In this document: positions 34,770 to 46,959 of the stretch, one piece after another
How positions within the stretch are numbered: position 1 is the first letter of the stretch
Layout: each line of letters starts with the position of its first letter
Assembly: GCA_036850595.1 (NCBI GenBank)
Contig: CM072161.1
Span: forward strand, 5,415,905-5,479,904
Direction of reading: 5' to 3'
From: Rhyacichthys aspro
Lineage: Eukaryota; Chordata; Actinopteri; Gobiiformes; Rhyacichthyidae
DNA length: 64,000 bases
The notes under the pieces: model-generated
What the model was told of the DNA's origin: nothing
The model's database searches: none
The model's input: the letters and a program-made list of their open reading frames with translations, nothing else
Translations under genes and position numbers: made by a program

Positions 34770-35124
34770 CCAAGCGCCATTTTAGTTTCACTGCTGAGAC
34801 AGAGATGCGCTGGATGGACATGGTCTTGGTGGGGACATGAAAAGTCAGGGCCAGTTATATCCAAGGCGCCATTTTAGTTTCACTGCTGAGACAGAGATGC
34901 GCTGGATGGACATGGTCTTGGTGGGGACATGAAAAGTCAGGGCCAGTTATATCCAAGGTGCCATTTTAGTTTCACTGCTGAGACAGAGATGCGCTGGATG
35001 GACATGGTCTTGGTGGGGACATGAAAAGTCAGGGCCAGTTATATCCAAGGTGCCATTTTAGTTTCACTGCTGAGACAGAGATGCGCTGGATGGACATGGT
35101 CTTGGTGGGGACATGAAAAGTCAG
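34770..35124. repeat. 92-bp minisatellite, 3.8 copies
   Basis: Units start at 34774, 34866, 34958 and 35050, exactly 92 bp apart; the last is cut after 75 bp. Units are virtually identical, differing mainly at GCGCC versus GTGCC at the start, which indicates recent amplification or homogenisation. Each holds CACTGCTGAGACAGAGATG and TGGTGGGGACATGAAAAG. Confidence 0.97.
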
Positions 35125-35440
35125 AACCTCTGTAATAGTCAATTTAAGTCCTGCATGAAAGTCTTCCTCATCTAAGTCACATATCACAATGCACAATACA
35201 TCGGCTACATTCAGCTTATTTTCTTAGCCAATATACAAAGTAATAATATTGCCCTAAATGGCCTTTTTTATTACCTGCATTACTGGAAGTAACTACTGTG
35301 AGTAGTTCTATGAGTCTATGCATAGCATTCTACATGTATCACTATTAATTAACCACAAGGGTTTGCGAGATGAATACACTTGATGATCCACTGTGAGGTG
35401 AGTGTACCTTGTGCCCCCAAGAGTCAAACATATCAGGCTG
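35125..35440. other. Non-coding stretch, nothing recognised
   Basis: AT-rich spacer between the minisatellite and the LINE remnant. Confidence 0.45.
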
Positions 35441-35519
35441 CACTGGGATGTCTCTTCTAAGAGTTACCTAGTGCAGAGAGACTTATGAAGATATAGGTTG
35501 ATGGTCTAAATGCAAAGCA

Positions 35520-36540
35520 CTGCTGCCTGACGCACCTCCTCCGGTGCCTTTAGTGCAAGTGTGCTCCTCTGAACAGCTCTTTGGGCATATATGGGTCATC
35601 AGCTGGGGACCACCAGTCATGGATGTTTCGCTCCTTTAACCTCAGTACAGCTCCTGTTGGTGGAGCTCTTCCTGCCACCCCCTGCTGATGCTTTAGGTGT
35701 TATATGGGCCTCAACTCCTATGCTTCCTCCTTAGCCACAGCCAAAAGCTGCCCCTCTCTGCCTCCTCAGCCAGTTCTTGGATGGCTTTTCGACACCCTGC
35801 TCTTGTGCATCCCATGTCGCGGAGCAGGATGTGACGAAGCCCCTGCATCTTCCAAAGAATAAGTGTCCACCATGGGCTCTTCTGTGTCCTCCGCCTGCCC
35901 TCCTTCAGCACTGTGGTTAGCGACCTAGCTTTGGGCTCCTCTTGTCTGATCTGCAGTTGCAGTGCAATGTTGCTGCTGGCCTCCCCCTTCACACTTCTTC
36001 CTTCCCTGGTGAATACTTAAACCTCTGAAGGAGGTCACCTTCTCCCATCCACACCTGCATTTTCTCATGATCTTAGAATCGTTGCCTATGTCCATTCTGG
36101 TCATTACCAAGAGGTTTGGCCCTTCTTCCACCCCGCCTCTCGGAGGGCCATCGGGTGGTTTTCCTTTATTCGTCTTCGTAGTTTGTTTGGGGTGTCCCGT
36201 TGGGGACCGGTGGGTAAGGTAACTAGCCTGCCACCCCCGATGCAGACTTTCCTGTGGTCATCCAGTCTCTCCTGGCTGTCCTCCAGCCCTTTCACAGTAG
36301 TCACTGGATGCCTCCAGGTTGAAATAAAACACAGCTGGAGTGCCTCTCCCAGAGCCTCCAGGTGTAACCATGAGAAAAGTGAAGGGACACACGCTTCACC
36401 GAGACACTCCCCTAAGAGCACAAGGGTGGAGCAAGAAAAAGGAACACAGAAAACTCATACATTGAAGCTGGAGCTGGATGAAGCAACCCAGGCTCATCCA
36501 TTACACCAAGGAGCAGCATTTGCATGCAACCAACTCTTCA
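35520..36540 (-). pseudogene. Remnant of a LINE frame with zinc-finger-like N-terminal region
   Basis: Minus-strand frames 36421-36104, 36131-35925 and 35992-35711 form a broken series. The middle one has a Cys/His cluster (KCRCGWEKVTSFRGLSIHQG then KKC; Cys, Cys, His, Cys), and the next holds Lys/Arg-rich and Trp-rich segments with CTRAGCRKAIQELAEEAERG. I recall this combination from the region just upstream of the reverse transcriptase in fish non-LTR retrotransposons. Overlapping frames show frameshifts. No reverse-transcriptase core was seen. Confidence 0.6.
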
Positions 36541-37300
36541 CCTAGGAGGGAGGAGTGTACTAGAGAAGGCCCTAAAACAAGCCTAGGCTGACCAGAGCTC
36601 CTACCATCCCGATTCTAGCCTACTAGCTACTGCAAACAGTACAGGGCCACCAGTCATATAAAGTGGACATTGTTCCTATGTCATCCTGCCCCCAGCACCC
36701 AGGGGGAGTTAGCTGGGTGGACATAAACACCCGTTGTTTTGTTTTTTTTATCAAGATGGATCAGGATACAATACATTTTGGATTATTGAAATCCAGTTGT
36801 GCAAATGTCATCATAAACAGATTTCTTTGCAGATGACATTCCTGAGGAGAGCATGTCCCCATGGTGGGCGTCCATTTGTTGGGTCAGGAGCACAGATGGG
36901 GTGAGCTAAGGTCCAATCATCATTTGGATGTTGAATGGTGGGTCGGTCATCTCTTTCTTCAGCTCCCAGATGGAGATGGGCAGATGGTAAAAATAACTAC
37001 AGTGCAAGAAAGAGGAAGGGATAAAGCTCTAACTCTCGTCCCCCATATATCTAGACCTGATCCAGCTTATCTAGACCTGGACTAGACTAGTGAAGCTAGT
37101 GTTTGTACAGATTATCCTGCAGCATGTTTCTAGATGTCCTCATGACTAGGTATAACCCTCCCTGTATGATCATTAACTCTGTTTCTTACCTTCTGTGTCC
37201 TCAGGTGGAACACTGTATAAAAGGCTGACCTGTTGATTTTATGAAGAATAATTCATTCATTTAGAGTCTTTGCTTTAGACAAATCTCTGCTTCAATAAAG
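36541..37300. other. Non-coding stretch, probably old repeat
   Basis: Open frame 36861-37085 (plus) has no domain. The GC-richer texture continues from the LINE remnant, so part may belong to it. Confidence 0.35.
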
Positions 37301-37364
37301 TTATTCAATTCAATGTTATTTATATCATTATCACAAAAACAGTTGCCTCAAAGGGTGGCAATGT
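37301..37364. mobile_element. Tail fragment of a common teleost repeat
   Basis: TTCAATTCAATGTTATTTATAT followed by TCACAAAAACAGTTGCCTCAA corresponds to a very common fish LINE-end sequence; only about 60 bp is present. Confidence 0.5.
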
Positions 37365-38340
37365 GGCATGCCTCAAAGTGAAGCCACACCTGGCGCACTA
37401 ATCTTCATGTTTCTGAAAATTGAGCTTTCAATTACCAGAATCTTTTCCTCAGCGGGTGCATCGCTGAGTGGAGAAAATCTATTTGAAACGTGAACATAGT
37501 GAAGACTCGGTTTCGTGGGCTTGTTTTTGGCTCTATTCCTCTTTCAAACTGTCAGAAACTTATCCTATTGTCCCGGCTGCTCGGGACTTGCTGGGGGGCT
37601 GTCTGACCTGCTGCTTTCCCTGCTGCAGTCTGCACTCCCTACGATATCTATGCTAACCTGGCTAGTCTTCCATCATCTGGAGCCGTGACTCTAACTCTGT
37701 TAGCAATGCCTCCAGAGCTACAAACAAACCACCTAATACACATCTCCCTCTCGCTAAAAGAGGCAGGGCTGTTACTCAACATGTGGCACACTGAGCAAGA
37801 CAGCAGGGAAGGAAAAGAGGCGGAGGGAGAAGCCTTTGAGAACATTTAGATGCTTCAAGCTAACAGACTTAGCTCATGCTCATCTTGCCGCAAAACACCA
37901 CTGAACAATCTAATTTAAAACAAAGTATATCATTTTGAGAGGGAGACTGAGGGTCAAAAAGTTCTTCTCCCTTCCCATCGGCAGATGTCGAGATGTTGTG
38001 CGATTAGTAATAGGAGAAGAGCTGAGTAGATGCTTGCAGTTCTTCCCCGGGGCCAAGACACTGGTGGAGTTGGTGCTGAGATGAAGAGGTTAGTGATGAT
38101 GAAGATGGGATAATGATGAATGTTTTCCCAGGTGAGGTGGTGTTGAGGTGGTGATGGGGTGGAGGAGAGTTGTGGCACAAGCTTAAACAGCAGGATGACG
38201 TAGCAGAGAGGATGCTTTAAATACAGGCGGCTTAACCATGATTGGCTGAGACAAGCATGTGACAAGCTGCAGCAGGAGGTGAAGGGGAGTAGTCTTCCAG
38301 CCTGAATTTTTGCTAAGCTCTATTAATCTGTAAAAAACTT
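37365..38340. other. Non-coding stretch, possibly an unnamed repeat
   Basis: Bases 37440-37860 and 37960-38270 are GC-richer than average. The latter is G-rich with repeated GGTGGTG-type words and gives a chance minus-strand frame (38265-37954). No known family or gene could be named. Confidence 0.35.
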
Positions 38341-39260
38341 TGCAGCACCTGAGTATGCTTTCTGGGGCCCTTAAACAGGCAAACTATTCTACCCAATTTA
38401 CAATATATGCCACATAGTGGCTGGAGGTACAAATTAACAAAAGACCATCAAAATGACTCTGACTCTGAAAGTGTCTTTAGCATGAGAGTACAATGTCTCA
38501 GTCAGTGGCCTTAATATATTTAGTATGTTAATCACTGTTACAAGTTGACTTCCAAATATCTTTTATTTCCATAAAGATTAATGTCTTCTCATCTGTAATT
38601 TTTGCTGGTGTAGTAGCCAAAACCTCCAGCGAACAGCTTATGTATGTGTCCCATTTCTTGTTAGCTTTAGCCAGCTGCTCAAGAAAACATCTTTGAAGTG
38701 TTGCATGTTTCACTGCTGGACCACTACCAAACAGCTTAAATTTGACTGAAATTACTGTTTAACAACAACACAACATAATTTTAAGATGTTGTAAAATAAA
38801 GTTTATCACTAAAAGTTTAAAAAAGGAGACATGGTTTTGTAGTAGTTTAGTCTGTAGCTTTTAAGCGCTAACAGGTCACTAGCTTAAACTAATAGTCAAT
38901 AGTGAATCTGAAAAAGCTTCTGTAAAGAGCAAGATATTTATATTAAATTATCAATTTGATTTAATTTATTGAATGTATATTGTATTTATCATTATTTTCA
39001 CTAAATGTAAAATTTTATAGTTAAATACAAAGGAAAAAGCAATAACAAAATGAAATACCAACAGCAACCACTATGGGGGCGCTATAGTGGAGGCTGTTGC
39101 ACACTACCAGAAAATGGTGATTAATGGGGACTGCAGTTCTTCTGTGTGACCACGAGGGTCGCATAGTCATGCACTTTGTCTTGTTGAAGACCTTGTGAGG
39201 ATATTCCAGGAGAAACTCATGAGACATAGTTTTAAGCAGTTTTGGAGCATTTGGAAGCAT
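38341..39260. other. Non-coding stretch, no gene recognised
   Basis: AT-rich. Short frame 38528-38713 (minus) lacks a domain. Confidence 0.45.
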
Positions 39261-39268
39261 TGTGCCTG

Positions 39269-39360
39269 TGGGGACCTCAATCGAGGTCCCCATGAGGATA
39301 AAAGTCCCCACCAGGGTGTGTGCAAACAGTGTCATGACCCCAGTTGTCAGGAATTACAAG

Positions 39361-39446
<86 letters not shown>
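39269..39446. repeat. TGGGGAC palindrome followed by (AC)n microsatellite
   Basis: Perfect 10-bp arms TGGGGACCTC (39269-39278) and GAGGTCCCCA (39283-39292) with a 4-nt loop, then GTCCCCACCAGGG near 39304, then an uninterrupted AC tract of about 42 units at 39362-39446. The plus-strand frame across it (Thr-His repeats) is a by-product of the tract. Confidence 0.95.
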
Positions 39447-39450
<4 letters not shown>

Positions 39451-40740
39451 CACTCAGTTTATTTAGTCCTTGGTTACTAGGTGTTGTTAATTTTTCAAAG
39501 AGGAACATTTTCAACAACTGGTTTTATGTGAATAATGTATGAATCTCCAAGTCTTTTAAAGAAATGTTGTCTTTTCTGGTGCTACTTAAAGTCAAACCCT
39601 CAAAGTCCCCTAAAAATGTAACCAGCATTATAACATCTCTGTTCAGATTCTCTCTCAGATCTAGTTCTGTGCCAATATGTAGTGAGAGTTCCAGATGCCA
39701 AAGTAAATGTTCAGAGGAAACATACATATACTATGAAACTATTGAAAAAAAAAAGGAAACGCATCTAGGGAGCAGTGTACAAAGAATCGTGCTGTTTGCG
39801 TCAGTCACACATCAGTATTTCACATTATGTTATTTGCTTATTTATGTTTGAGGCAAAGTGATCTGATGTGACTTTTCAGAAAAAATGTACTGTTTAAATT
39901 AAAGAAGTTTGCCACCATTAGTTATGTTATGGCTGCCACTGATTTTTGATGGCAGTTGATTTGGCTTCTGTGTTTATTTCCATGTTATTCAGCCCTTGAG
40001 ACTGTTGTTTAACTTCACGACTTCACGTCACATTTTCTGTTGTTATTGTGGCATTTTAAAAGCGCTGTGTAAGGGCAGGTAGTGGTTTCTCAAACTGTGG
40101 ACAGCTGTTATTTCTGAATTTATCATGCTATTGACATTTGACTGTTCCTGCTTGGTGGAAATATCACATCTAGCATATGGTGGCAGTGTGTAATTATGTC
40201 ATTTGACCAACTACGATTCAAATCTGTGCACGCTCCACGCTGAAGTCAGTGTTACATTTGAAGAAATATGCCCCTCTTGCTTCCGTTTCTGGGTCACTCC
40301 CTTCAGTCCATTCATTATGTGTGATATGTGTGATTTGTCATCTTAATTGTGCACTTTCTGTTTTAATAATGCTCCTTTTGGAATGTGTGTGTATTGGTTT
40401 TCTTTTAATATTTTACAACGCCACGTACGCTGTGTTTACATTGTCTTAAGGGGACTTTCAAGTATTCATTTCCTTAAAACACACAGAATAAATCCTATTC
40501 AGTGCAATTACCGAACGAGCCATATCACATCCCGATAAGTCTTCGCACCTTCCTGCAGCTCATTCCTCTTCTCTATCTGCTGCAGAGCTGGCAAACCCAA
40601 AGGTCACCTTATATGAAAAGAAGTATATCTAAGAGAATTCACTCATCTGGAAAACATCAAGCTGGGATTCTGGATATTCTTCCAAATTAACTGGGCTTCG
40701 TGGAGAATTACTGTGCCGTCAAACTTAATCAGCGTCCACA
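39447..40740. other. Non-coding stretch, no gene recognised
   Basis: Overlapping open frames at 39524-39851 and 40249-40690 have no domain or splice partners. Confidence 0.4.
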
Positions 40741-41060
40741 GTGTAACACTTTACGCTTATGATTCAGATAATAAGTACACGGGCCAATAAATAACACACA
40801 TTAATGCTTGTCAAAAAAGGTGTAAAAACGCCAAAAACAACGGTGTAATTAGGCGACTGGAATATAACTCACAACTCACACAGCAGCGCAGACTCTTCCA
40901 GCTGCGCCCCCCACCAACCCCCACAGACTTTCCCCGTCGATGCTGCTGTGCTCGGGACTTGCCAGATTATAACAAGCCAACTTCGGAGCTTGTGGGCCGC
41001 GGTGAGCTGGTCTTTATCTCGGGGAAACAGATGCATACAATAGCATCCTGAGGGGCTTCA
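40741..41060. promoter_or_regulatory. Candidate conserved regulatory element
   Basis: Contains GGGCCAATAAATAAC (about 40781-40795), CATTAATGC near 40799 and GTAATTAGG at 40845-40853 in balanced sequence, then a GC-richer CpG-bearing stretch (about 40890-41030). It resembles a developmental enhancer; unverified. Confidence 0.35.
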
Positions 41061-41700
41061 TGGAGAGGTATGTGGGTGTTTGGAGAAGGGCCCTTTTTAT
41101 TTACTGTCTCTCTCCCTCTTTTTTATGTACGTATTATCCTAATACCTGTCCTTTGTACTGTCTTTAAGCACTTTTGTCTTTGCCTGGGTGTAAATAGAAA
41201 CTTGATCTGTGAAAAACAAGGCTGATGGGTAATGCATTCCAAGGCTGTAAGGTTAACAGCTCTGTGAAAAACACTTTGGATACATTACTGCCTCGGGCTA
41301 ATGAGACATTAGCTTTATGTGATATGATACAGAACAAAACTGAAACATGGAAAATGATTCTTTTTTGTCAGTTTGTGCCGTGGTGTTAGAATTGTTGAGT
41401 TTAGTCATTAAAACAGTTTTGGTTAAGTTTAGGAGAGGTTAATATAAGTCATCCTAAAGGCTGGGGAAAATTAAAGTATTTCAAGGCTGTAGGTAAATAC
41501 TTTTTTTCTCTTTTAACACATAATCCATTCACTACAGACTCAATTTGATGGCCAACTTGACAGGTTGAATGGCCAAAAGTTTATTTTTAACTAAATGTAG
41601 AGTATGGCTGCAATAATAGCATAAACATGTTGCCAGCCCATTGAGGGTAAATAAAAATAGCAGACTAATTTACGCAAAGCTTCATAGCCTTGGCTCTATG
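41061..41700. other. Non-coding stretch, nothing recognised
   Basis: AT-rich with poly-pyrimidine runs; no open frame of note. Confidence 0.45.
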
Positions 41701-41719
41701 TGTGTTATGTAATTTTTGG

Positions 41720-41830
41720 TTAAAGCCCCAGTACCCGATTTTGTTTTTTCCATCCCTGTCTCAGCCCCCTCCACTCTCCCCCAACAGCTTACAATAAGCT
41801 GTTATGTGATTAAACTGTCAAAGTAAATGC
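41720..41830 (-). repeat. Interspersed repeat, window family A, partial reverse copy
   Basis: The reverse complement contains CTGAGACAGGGATGGAAAAA, matching the terminal box of the copies at 49.8 kb and 62.4 kb. It also shows TGGGGCTTTAA, which resembles the TTGGAGCTTTAA end of the 8.8-kb copy. Confidence 0.5.
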
Positions 41831-41916
41831 AACAGTAAAAACATAGGTAATTGTCTTTTAAGATAAGAGGATTCAGTTTTTACTGTCACATAATGCCACT
41901 TTTCATCTCCTTAACA

Positions 41917-42213
41917 ACAGCAACCAGTGTTAATTTTGTAATCTTGTAACAGGTTAGTAGTCGTTTTATTTCATTCACGCAGAAATGATTACTTCAGAAA
42001 AAAACATTAAAAATGCATTACTCTTTATATATTTTAGTGTCTAAACTTATTGAAGACATAGTCAACCTAATTCTTATGATATTAAGTTGACTAAAACTAG
42101 ACTAAAACTGATATGGATTAGATGACTAAATTATGACTACAACTAAATAGCATTTTAGTCAAAAGACTAAAACTAAATGAAAATTTGCCGTCAAAATGTA
42201 CACTGACAGCAAC
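41917..42213. mobile_element. hAT-type MITE with perfect 8-bp target duplication
   Basis: The element spans 41925-42205 (281 bp). Its ends are imperfect inverted repeats, CAGTGTTAATTTTGT on the left and, reversed, CAGTGTACATTTTGA on the right. ACAGCAAC is duplicated exactly at 41917-41924 and 42206-42213; 8-bp duplications are the hAT signature. The interior has repeated GACTAAAACTAAA words and no coding frame. Confidence 0.88.
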
Positions 42214-44555
42214 AATGTGCAAAATGACCCCAACAGGGCTCACACCAAGAAACCAAATCACGCTGATAAGATTCAAGAAGTTTTGCTGCAGAAAAATAGA
42301 CTTATCAACATCATCTCGTTGTTCATTCATTATCTAAAGTCTACTTTGTCCTCAGTTTACTTTCCATCACAAACTGTACTGGAGTATTTACACAGTTCTG
42401 GTTTCAGAGGACGCAACAGGACTATTTTCTGCCGGCTCATTTCTGGAGACGTCCCCACTTGCATTAGTGCAGCTCCTCTATAAGCCTTGAGCATAGAACA
42501 GGCTTATTCTTTCCCACTTCCTCATAGATTAGTTACTGCATATAGACTTAATTGAATTTCATACTAGTCACAGAGAAGGCACACATTTCCAAATGGCACA
42601 ATGCTCTCTGCTCTGTGCCCCACCGTCATCACAGTCTGTAAATAACCAGGCGGCATTATAATTGTCTAGAGCTATTGCTTCTTGTGAGCACTGCTACATG
42701 ACCACACAAGACCTGAAGTTGAAACTTAGAGACTCCTGCTTATTATATCTGGCTTGCACATACAAAAGTTAATGTGCAGTTTGCCAGAGTAAAGGTAGCA
42801 TGACCAGGTTTCTCAAAACTAGGAGAAGACAATATTCCAGTTTTGAGAATACCACCCAGAATTGTTGAATGAACTCTAAAGATGGAGCTCTCACAGCTAT
42901 TGGCTACTGGGACAAGAATGGAGAATGTGTTTGTGCACTTCAAATACTGGTGTTCTGCTAATATGAGTATTAGATGTATACTTTCACACCAGAGGCTTCG
43001 TAGTTTATTAGTGCTATAGTCTAATTGGACTGGACTTAGTGTACTTCTTGTGTGTATTCACTATTACATTAGGGGCTTGGTTTATATAGCCCCAGATGTA
43101 GTATAACATTTTCTCAGTTGAGAATATTCATGTGAATGCAGATTGTTTATGGATACACCACAGTACTGGGTGTGCATTTGGGTGTTGTGTAAATGCCTTT
43201 CGAGTTTTAGCTCAAGAATTGTAATTCAAATTCTCGCTCTGGTCCATTTGTGCTCCATTTTGTTCCCCTTTCTCTTTTAGTTTTTTGTCTTTCCAGATAT
43301 CAACATTTTAATGTCGGCATTAATATTCTTTTGCTAAATGATTAATTTAGTTCTCATGCATAGATTGTCTTTTCACTACCCTCATGCCATATGACCACTC
43401 CCTATTTAAAATGGCATCCCAGAGCCACAGAACCATTTGACTGCTGATCTTAAGTATGAAGATTTGATGTTTAATGTGCCATTCTCGCTCTGACACAATG
43501 AGAAAGAGACGTATGGAGCGTTTTTGATTTACCTAGGGGTCACATCAGTCCTTTAGTGGTTGCCATGGATTGCCTTTATCTGAACTCAGAGCAGCCTTTA
43601 ACATCATCTTGTTAGAAAGAGATGGGACTGGCAGACAGAGCTTTTATTCTCATCAGACAACTCACAGAGCAAAAGCCTTATGCAGCCGTTGGTGCGTTCT
43701 ATTAGCTGTAAAGAACTTCAAGGTGCCTGAGTGTCTCTCTGACTCAGGTAAATAATAGCCATCTTCCTCATTTTTTCAAGTGTATATACTTATACATAGC
43801 TGCATCTTCTTGGAGGAACTTTTCCTTGTGGCTGGCAGACACGTAAAAACACATTTCCATTTGCTTGTGAATGATAAAAAGTATCATTTGAAGAGCCTTT
43901 CATATTCCAGCACTTGAAAAATATTTGTTTCCTCCATCTCTGGCTTGTATATAAAGATAGAGAGACCGGCGTTAAATAATCTCTGCAGACATTATGGCGC
44001 ACAATAAAAAATAATTGTCTGTGGAGCAAATGCAATAACTTTCCAATACTTTGTCGACTGCAGTAACTCCAGAGCAGTAACCCTGTTGGAGGAAGACAAC
44101 ATTTCATCATGGCACACATACAACTACACTAATAACTTTATGCTAAACATTAAGAAAAAGAGTCTAAATTATTACTGAACAGTTGAATAAAAAAGATGCA
44201 TGAGATAAAAAGGAATTGTAGGAGAATTTGTTACATTTGGACACTGAAAAAACACTGATAGCTATTCATTGGCTCAGACCGTGATCAAATGACTCACTTG
44301 CATGAGTCCTCAGCTGTCTGGGACCTGAAAAAGGTATCCGTAAACTTATTGTCTATGTCTATTGTCTATTAGTCTATGCACAAATGAGGTTGCATTGGAA
44401 AGTAGCAGCAGTAGCCATCAAGTATGTGACAGTTAAAAAACAATGTAAAAATGAGTTTTGAAGAAGATTGCTGCTTTTTCTTCTTTGCTCTGGTTAAGAA
44501 TAATGACAAAAATATTAAACTTTGTGCAGATTTGAAAGAACCGTGGGTTTTAAAT
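42214..44555. other. Non-coding stretch, no gene recognised
   Basis: Open frames at 42196-42483, 42743-42943, 43570-43755 and 43790-44119 show no domains. Bases about 43380-43740 are balanced in composition and could be regulatory, without a specific site. Confidence 0.4.
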
Positions 44556-44559
44556 GGCC

Positions 44560-46145
44560 GGTCACTTTCTAATCTTGGTGCTGTGTGACCTGACAGCCTC
44601 TCTCGTCTGAAAAACTGGGTGGGTTTGGTTTAGATCCTAGTACGTCCTCTGGTCTACAACATCTCACGTGTGGGGTGCCTCAAGGGTCGATCTTTGGCCT
44701 TTTTCATTTTTTTTTTCTTTATAGTGGCTTCCCCTCGAAATCACACTCCACTTTAAAGCAGATGATCATCAAATGTATGTGCCGCTTAAACATGAGAATA
44801 CATACTGTGCCAAACAGTTCTTCTGGAGTACACTGATGAAATTTTGATTGTGATTTTCTTACATTTTAATGATAAATGTCGTTTGGACCGAGTGAAACCT
44901 TTGGCAAGTTTCCTCAAGACCTGTTTTTTTAACTCAGTCACAAACCTGAGATTTAAAACTCGTGCAGTTAAAGTTAATCCTGTTCTCTCTCTGTGTCACT
45001 GTTAGTTCAGATTGTGCGGCGTAAAAAAGAGAGAACATTTCTACAATTTCAGGATCTCATTTCTAGATGTTATTTGTTTCTTAATGCCTTAGTGGTTATG
45101 CAATGCTCTCTCTGTCAAACCTGCTCCAGCCGGACATTCCTTTGGGGTCTCTTAAGCCAGTAGATCAGTAGATAAGTCTCTGCTTGTCATCCCAGAGACT
45201 AAGACAATTCCAACGTGACTACACTTTTTCAGTTGCAGCCCACATACTGTGAAATGAGCTGCAGTTGCACATCACAGGTCGATTCCCTTCCTGTTTGAAA
45301 TTTATTTTCTCTTCTCAGTTTGAGAAGTTGGCTTTTATTGTTGTTCTACCCTTGTTTTTATGACATTGGTTTTATGTCTTTTTTGTCACGCTTTTCTTTT
45401 GGACCCAAAAGCAGACACAAAACCGGTCAGCAGTTCTAACAAGTTTGTTGGAGTTGTGCAGCTGAGTGGTGTCGGACCGGAGCAGGTAAGGAGGCAGACA
45501 GGTGATGACGCAGGTAAGTAGGTTGTCAGGAGAGCAGGTGGGCGGGCAGGCAGGCAGAATCTGGAGACACGAAGAAAAGTTCAGCAAAAGTATCCACAGG
45601 TAAGTATTGGGCCAAATGCTGTTACTAACTGGTGGAGTTGAGCAAACAAACTGGCGAGGAGTGGCTCTCTAATTCTGCTGTTGATTGTAGATGGAATCCA
45701 GGTGAGCCTCAGAGTAGCCACGCCCACACAGGTGGAGACACACACTCACATACACAAGAAAGGGAGGGGGAGACAAGACAAGACTGCAGACATTTTTATT
45801 TTATGCCTGTTGTTTTTTATATATTTCTTGCATGTATTTTATTTCTTCAAATGTTGTTGTACACGACTTTAGCCAACTTTGTTTTCATTTTCTTTTGGCT
45901 ATTCACCTTTTCCCTCTGTCCCACTTTTCTCTGTGACAACTGGGAGTGGATACTGTTGTAGTTGTCCTCCCCACTGTTAGACGTCAGAGTGATGACTGGA
46001 CTTTAGCTGTGCCCCATCTGTGCTCTGAGTATTTCCTTATCCTGATGGAGTGTCTAAGGACGGGGGGTGTTGTCTAGTTGAGCATGTTTGTCTAGTCTCT
46101 GGTTATTGGGCTATATAAATACAATTAAATGAAGTGAATTAAGTA
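44560..46145 (+). pseudogene. CR1/L2-like LINE reverse-transcriptase relic with 3' tail
   Basis: The plus strand has CGVPQGS (44669-44689), the conserved loop ahead of the catalytic site, and after a frame change KADDHQMYVPLK, whose ADD (44758-44766) corresponds to the catalytic YxDD-type motif with Tyr replaced. Further downstream are decayed pieces of the C-terminal region. A plausible 3' end with TTGGGCTATATAAATACAAT at about 46106-46125 leads into a simple-repeat-like tail. The element is interrupted by another repeat at about 45384-45785. Class assigned from overall resemblance; Rex1-type is an alternative. Confidence 0.65.
45384..45785. mobile_element. Repeat nested inside the LINE relic
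   Basis: Starts TGTCACGC with GGACCCAAAAGCAGACACAA and contains GGTAAGGAGGCAGACAGGTG, TCCACAGGTAAGTA and CCACGCCCACACAGGTGGAG, a set of boxes I recognise from an abundant fish repeat of uncertain class. LINE-like sequence resumes after it. No target duplication was identified, so the borders are approximate. Confidence 0.55.
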
Positions 46146-46955
46146 AATACATTTGGACTGGACTGAAATTATAAATTATAATTTCAGCCCTTCCTTATGA
46201 GGTGCCTTAAGAAGGAATTCTTCACCCTGGGTTTGTTATAAGTAGGTATAGCATCAACAGTCATGTGTCCTTAAAAGGGTGAAATTTGCATTGAAAAAAC
46301 AAAAAAAAAACACACACACACAAATGAACTGTAATCACGGCTGAAATCATTTTTGGAAGCAGCAAAATTTGCAAAAAACAATCATTCACAAAGGTTTTTC
46401 ATGTTTCTGATTTTGGGTAGCTTTAAAAAGATAAAAAGCATAAAAAGTGCAAGTATCCTGTTATTAACACACAAAAACAGAAGCTACAATTTTCTGTTTC
46501 TGTTCTCAGTTCCTGTTAAAACCCTTAAGTCTTTGACATCACAGAAGCTTTGTTCACTTTTTTACAGTTTCTGGAAAATATCCACCATATTCAAACTCAA
46601 GACACAGACCTGGACCAAGTAAAAATAGTGCTGTTTATGTGGACATTGTTTCATTACGTGGACTAGTGGCATCACTGTGCTGCAGGGGAGGGTAGCAGTG
46701 GTACTTTTGAATGTATCATGCCAAGTTCACTATGTTTCAGTTCCAGATAAAGCTGCTAGATAAAGTAAAAAAAAAAAAAAGTGTGAGCATAGGATTTCTT
46801 GCTCATTATTTATTATTATTTATTATTTTATTCATCATTATTTATTAGTGTTTTAGCCTGTGACGGGTGACCTCCTTGACAAACTGTCTGAACGTCATAC
46901 AATTAGATGATTTAATTGTGTACCTGTAAGACAAAGCATAAGTGAAATTATTACA
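46146..46955. other. Non-coding stretch with AT-rich low-complexity tract
   Basis: ATTATTTATT-type tract at about 46805-46850 and short (CA)n near 46311-46321. The frame 46353-46622 has no domain. Confidence 0.45.
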
Positions 46956-46959
46956 AGTC

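Noticed and set aside
36183..36545. 120-codon plus-strand open frame
   Set aside because: Antisense to the LINE remnant on the minus strand.
39195..39542. Plus-strand open frame with a long Thr-His repeat
   Set aside because: The repeat is the translated AC microsatellite; nothing coding-like flanks it.
45632..45961. 109-codon plus-strand open frame
   Set aside because: It crosses the edge of a nested repeat and LINE tail and has no domain.
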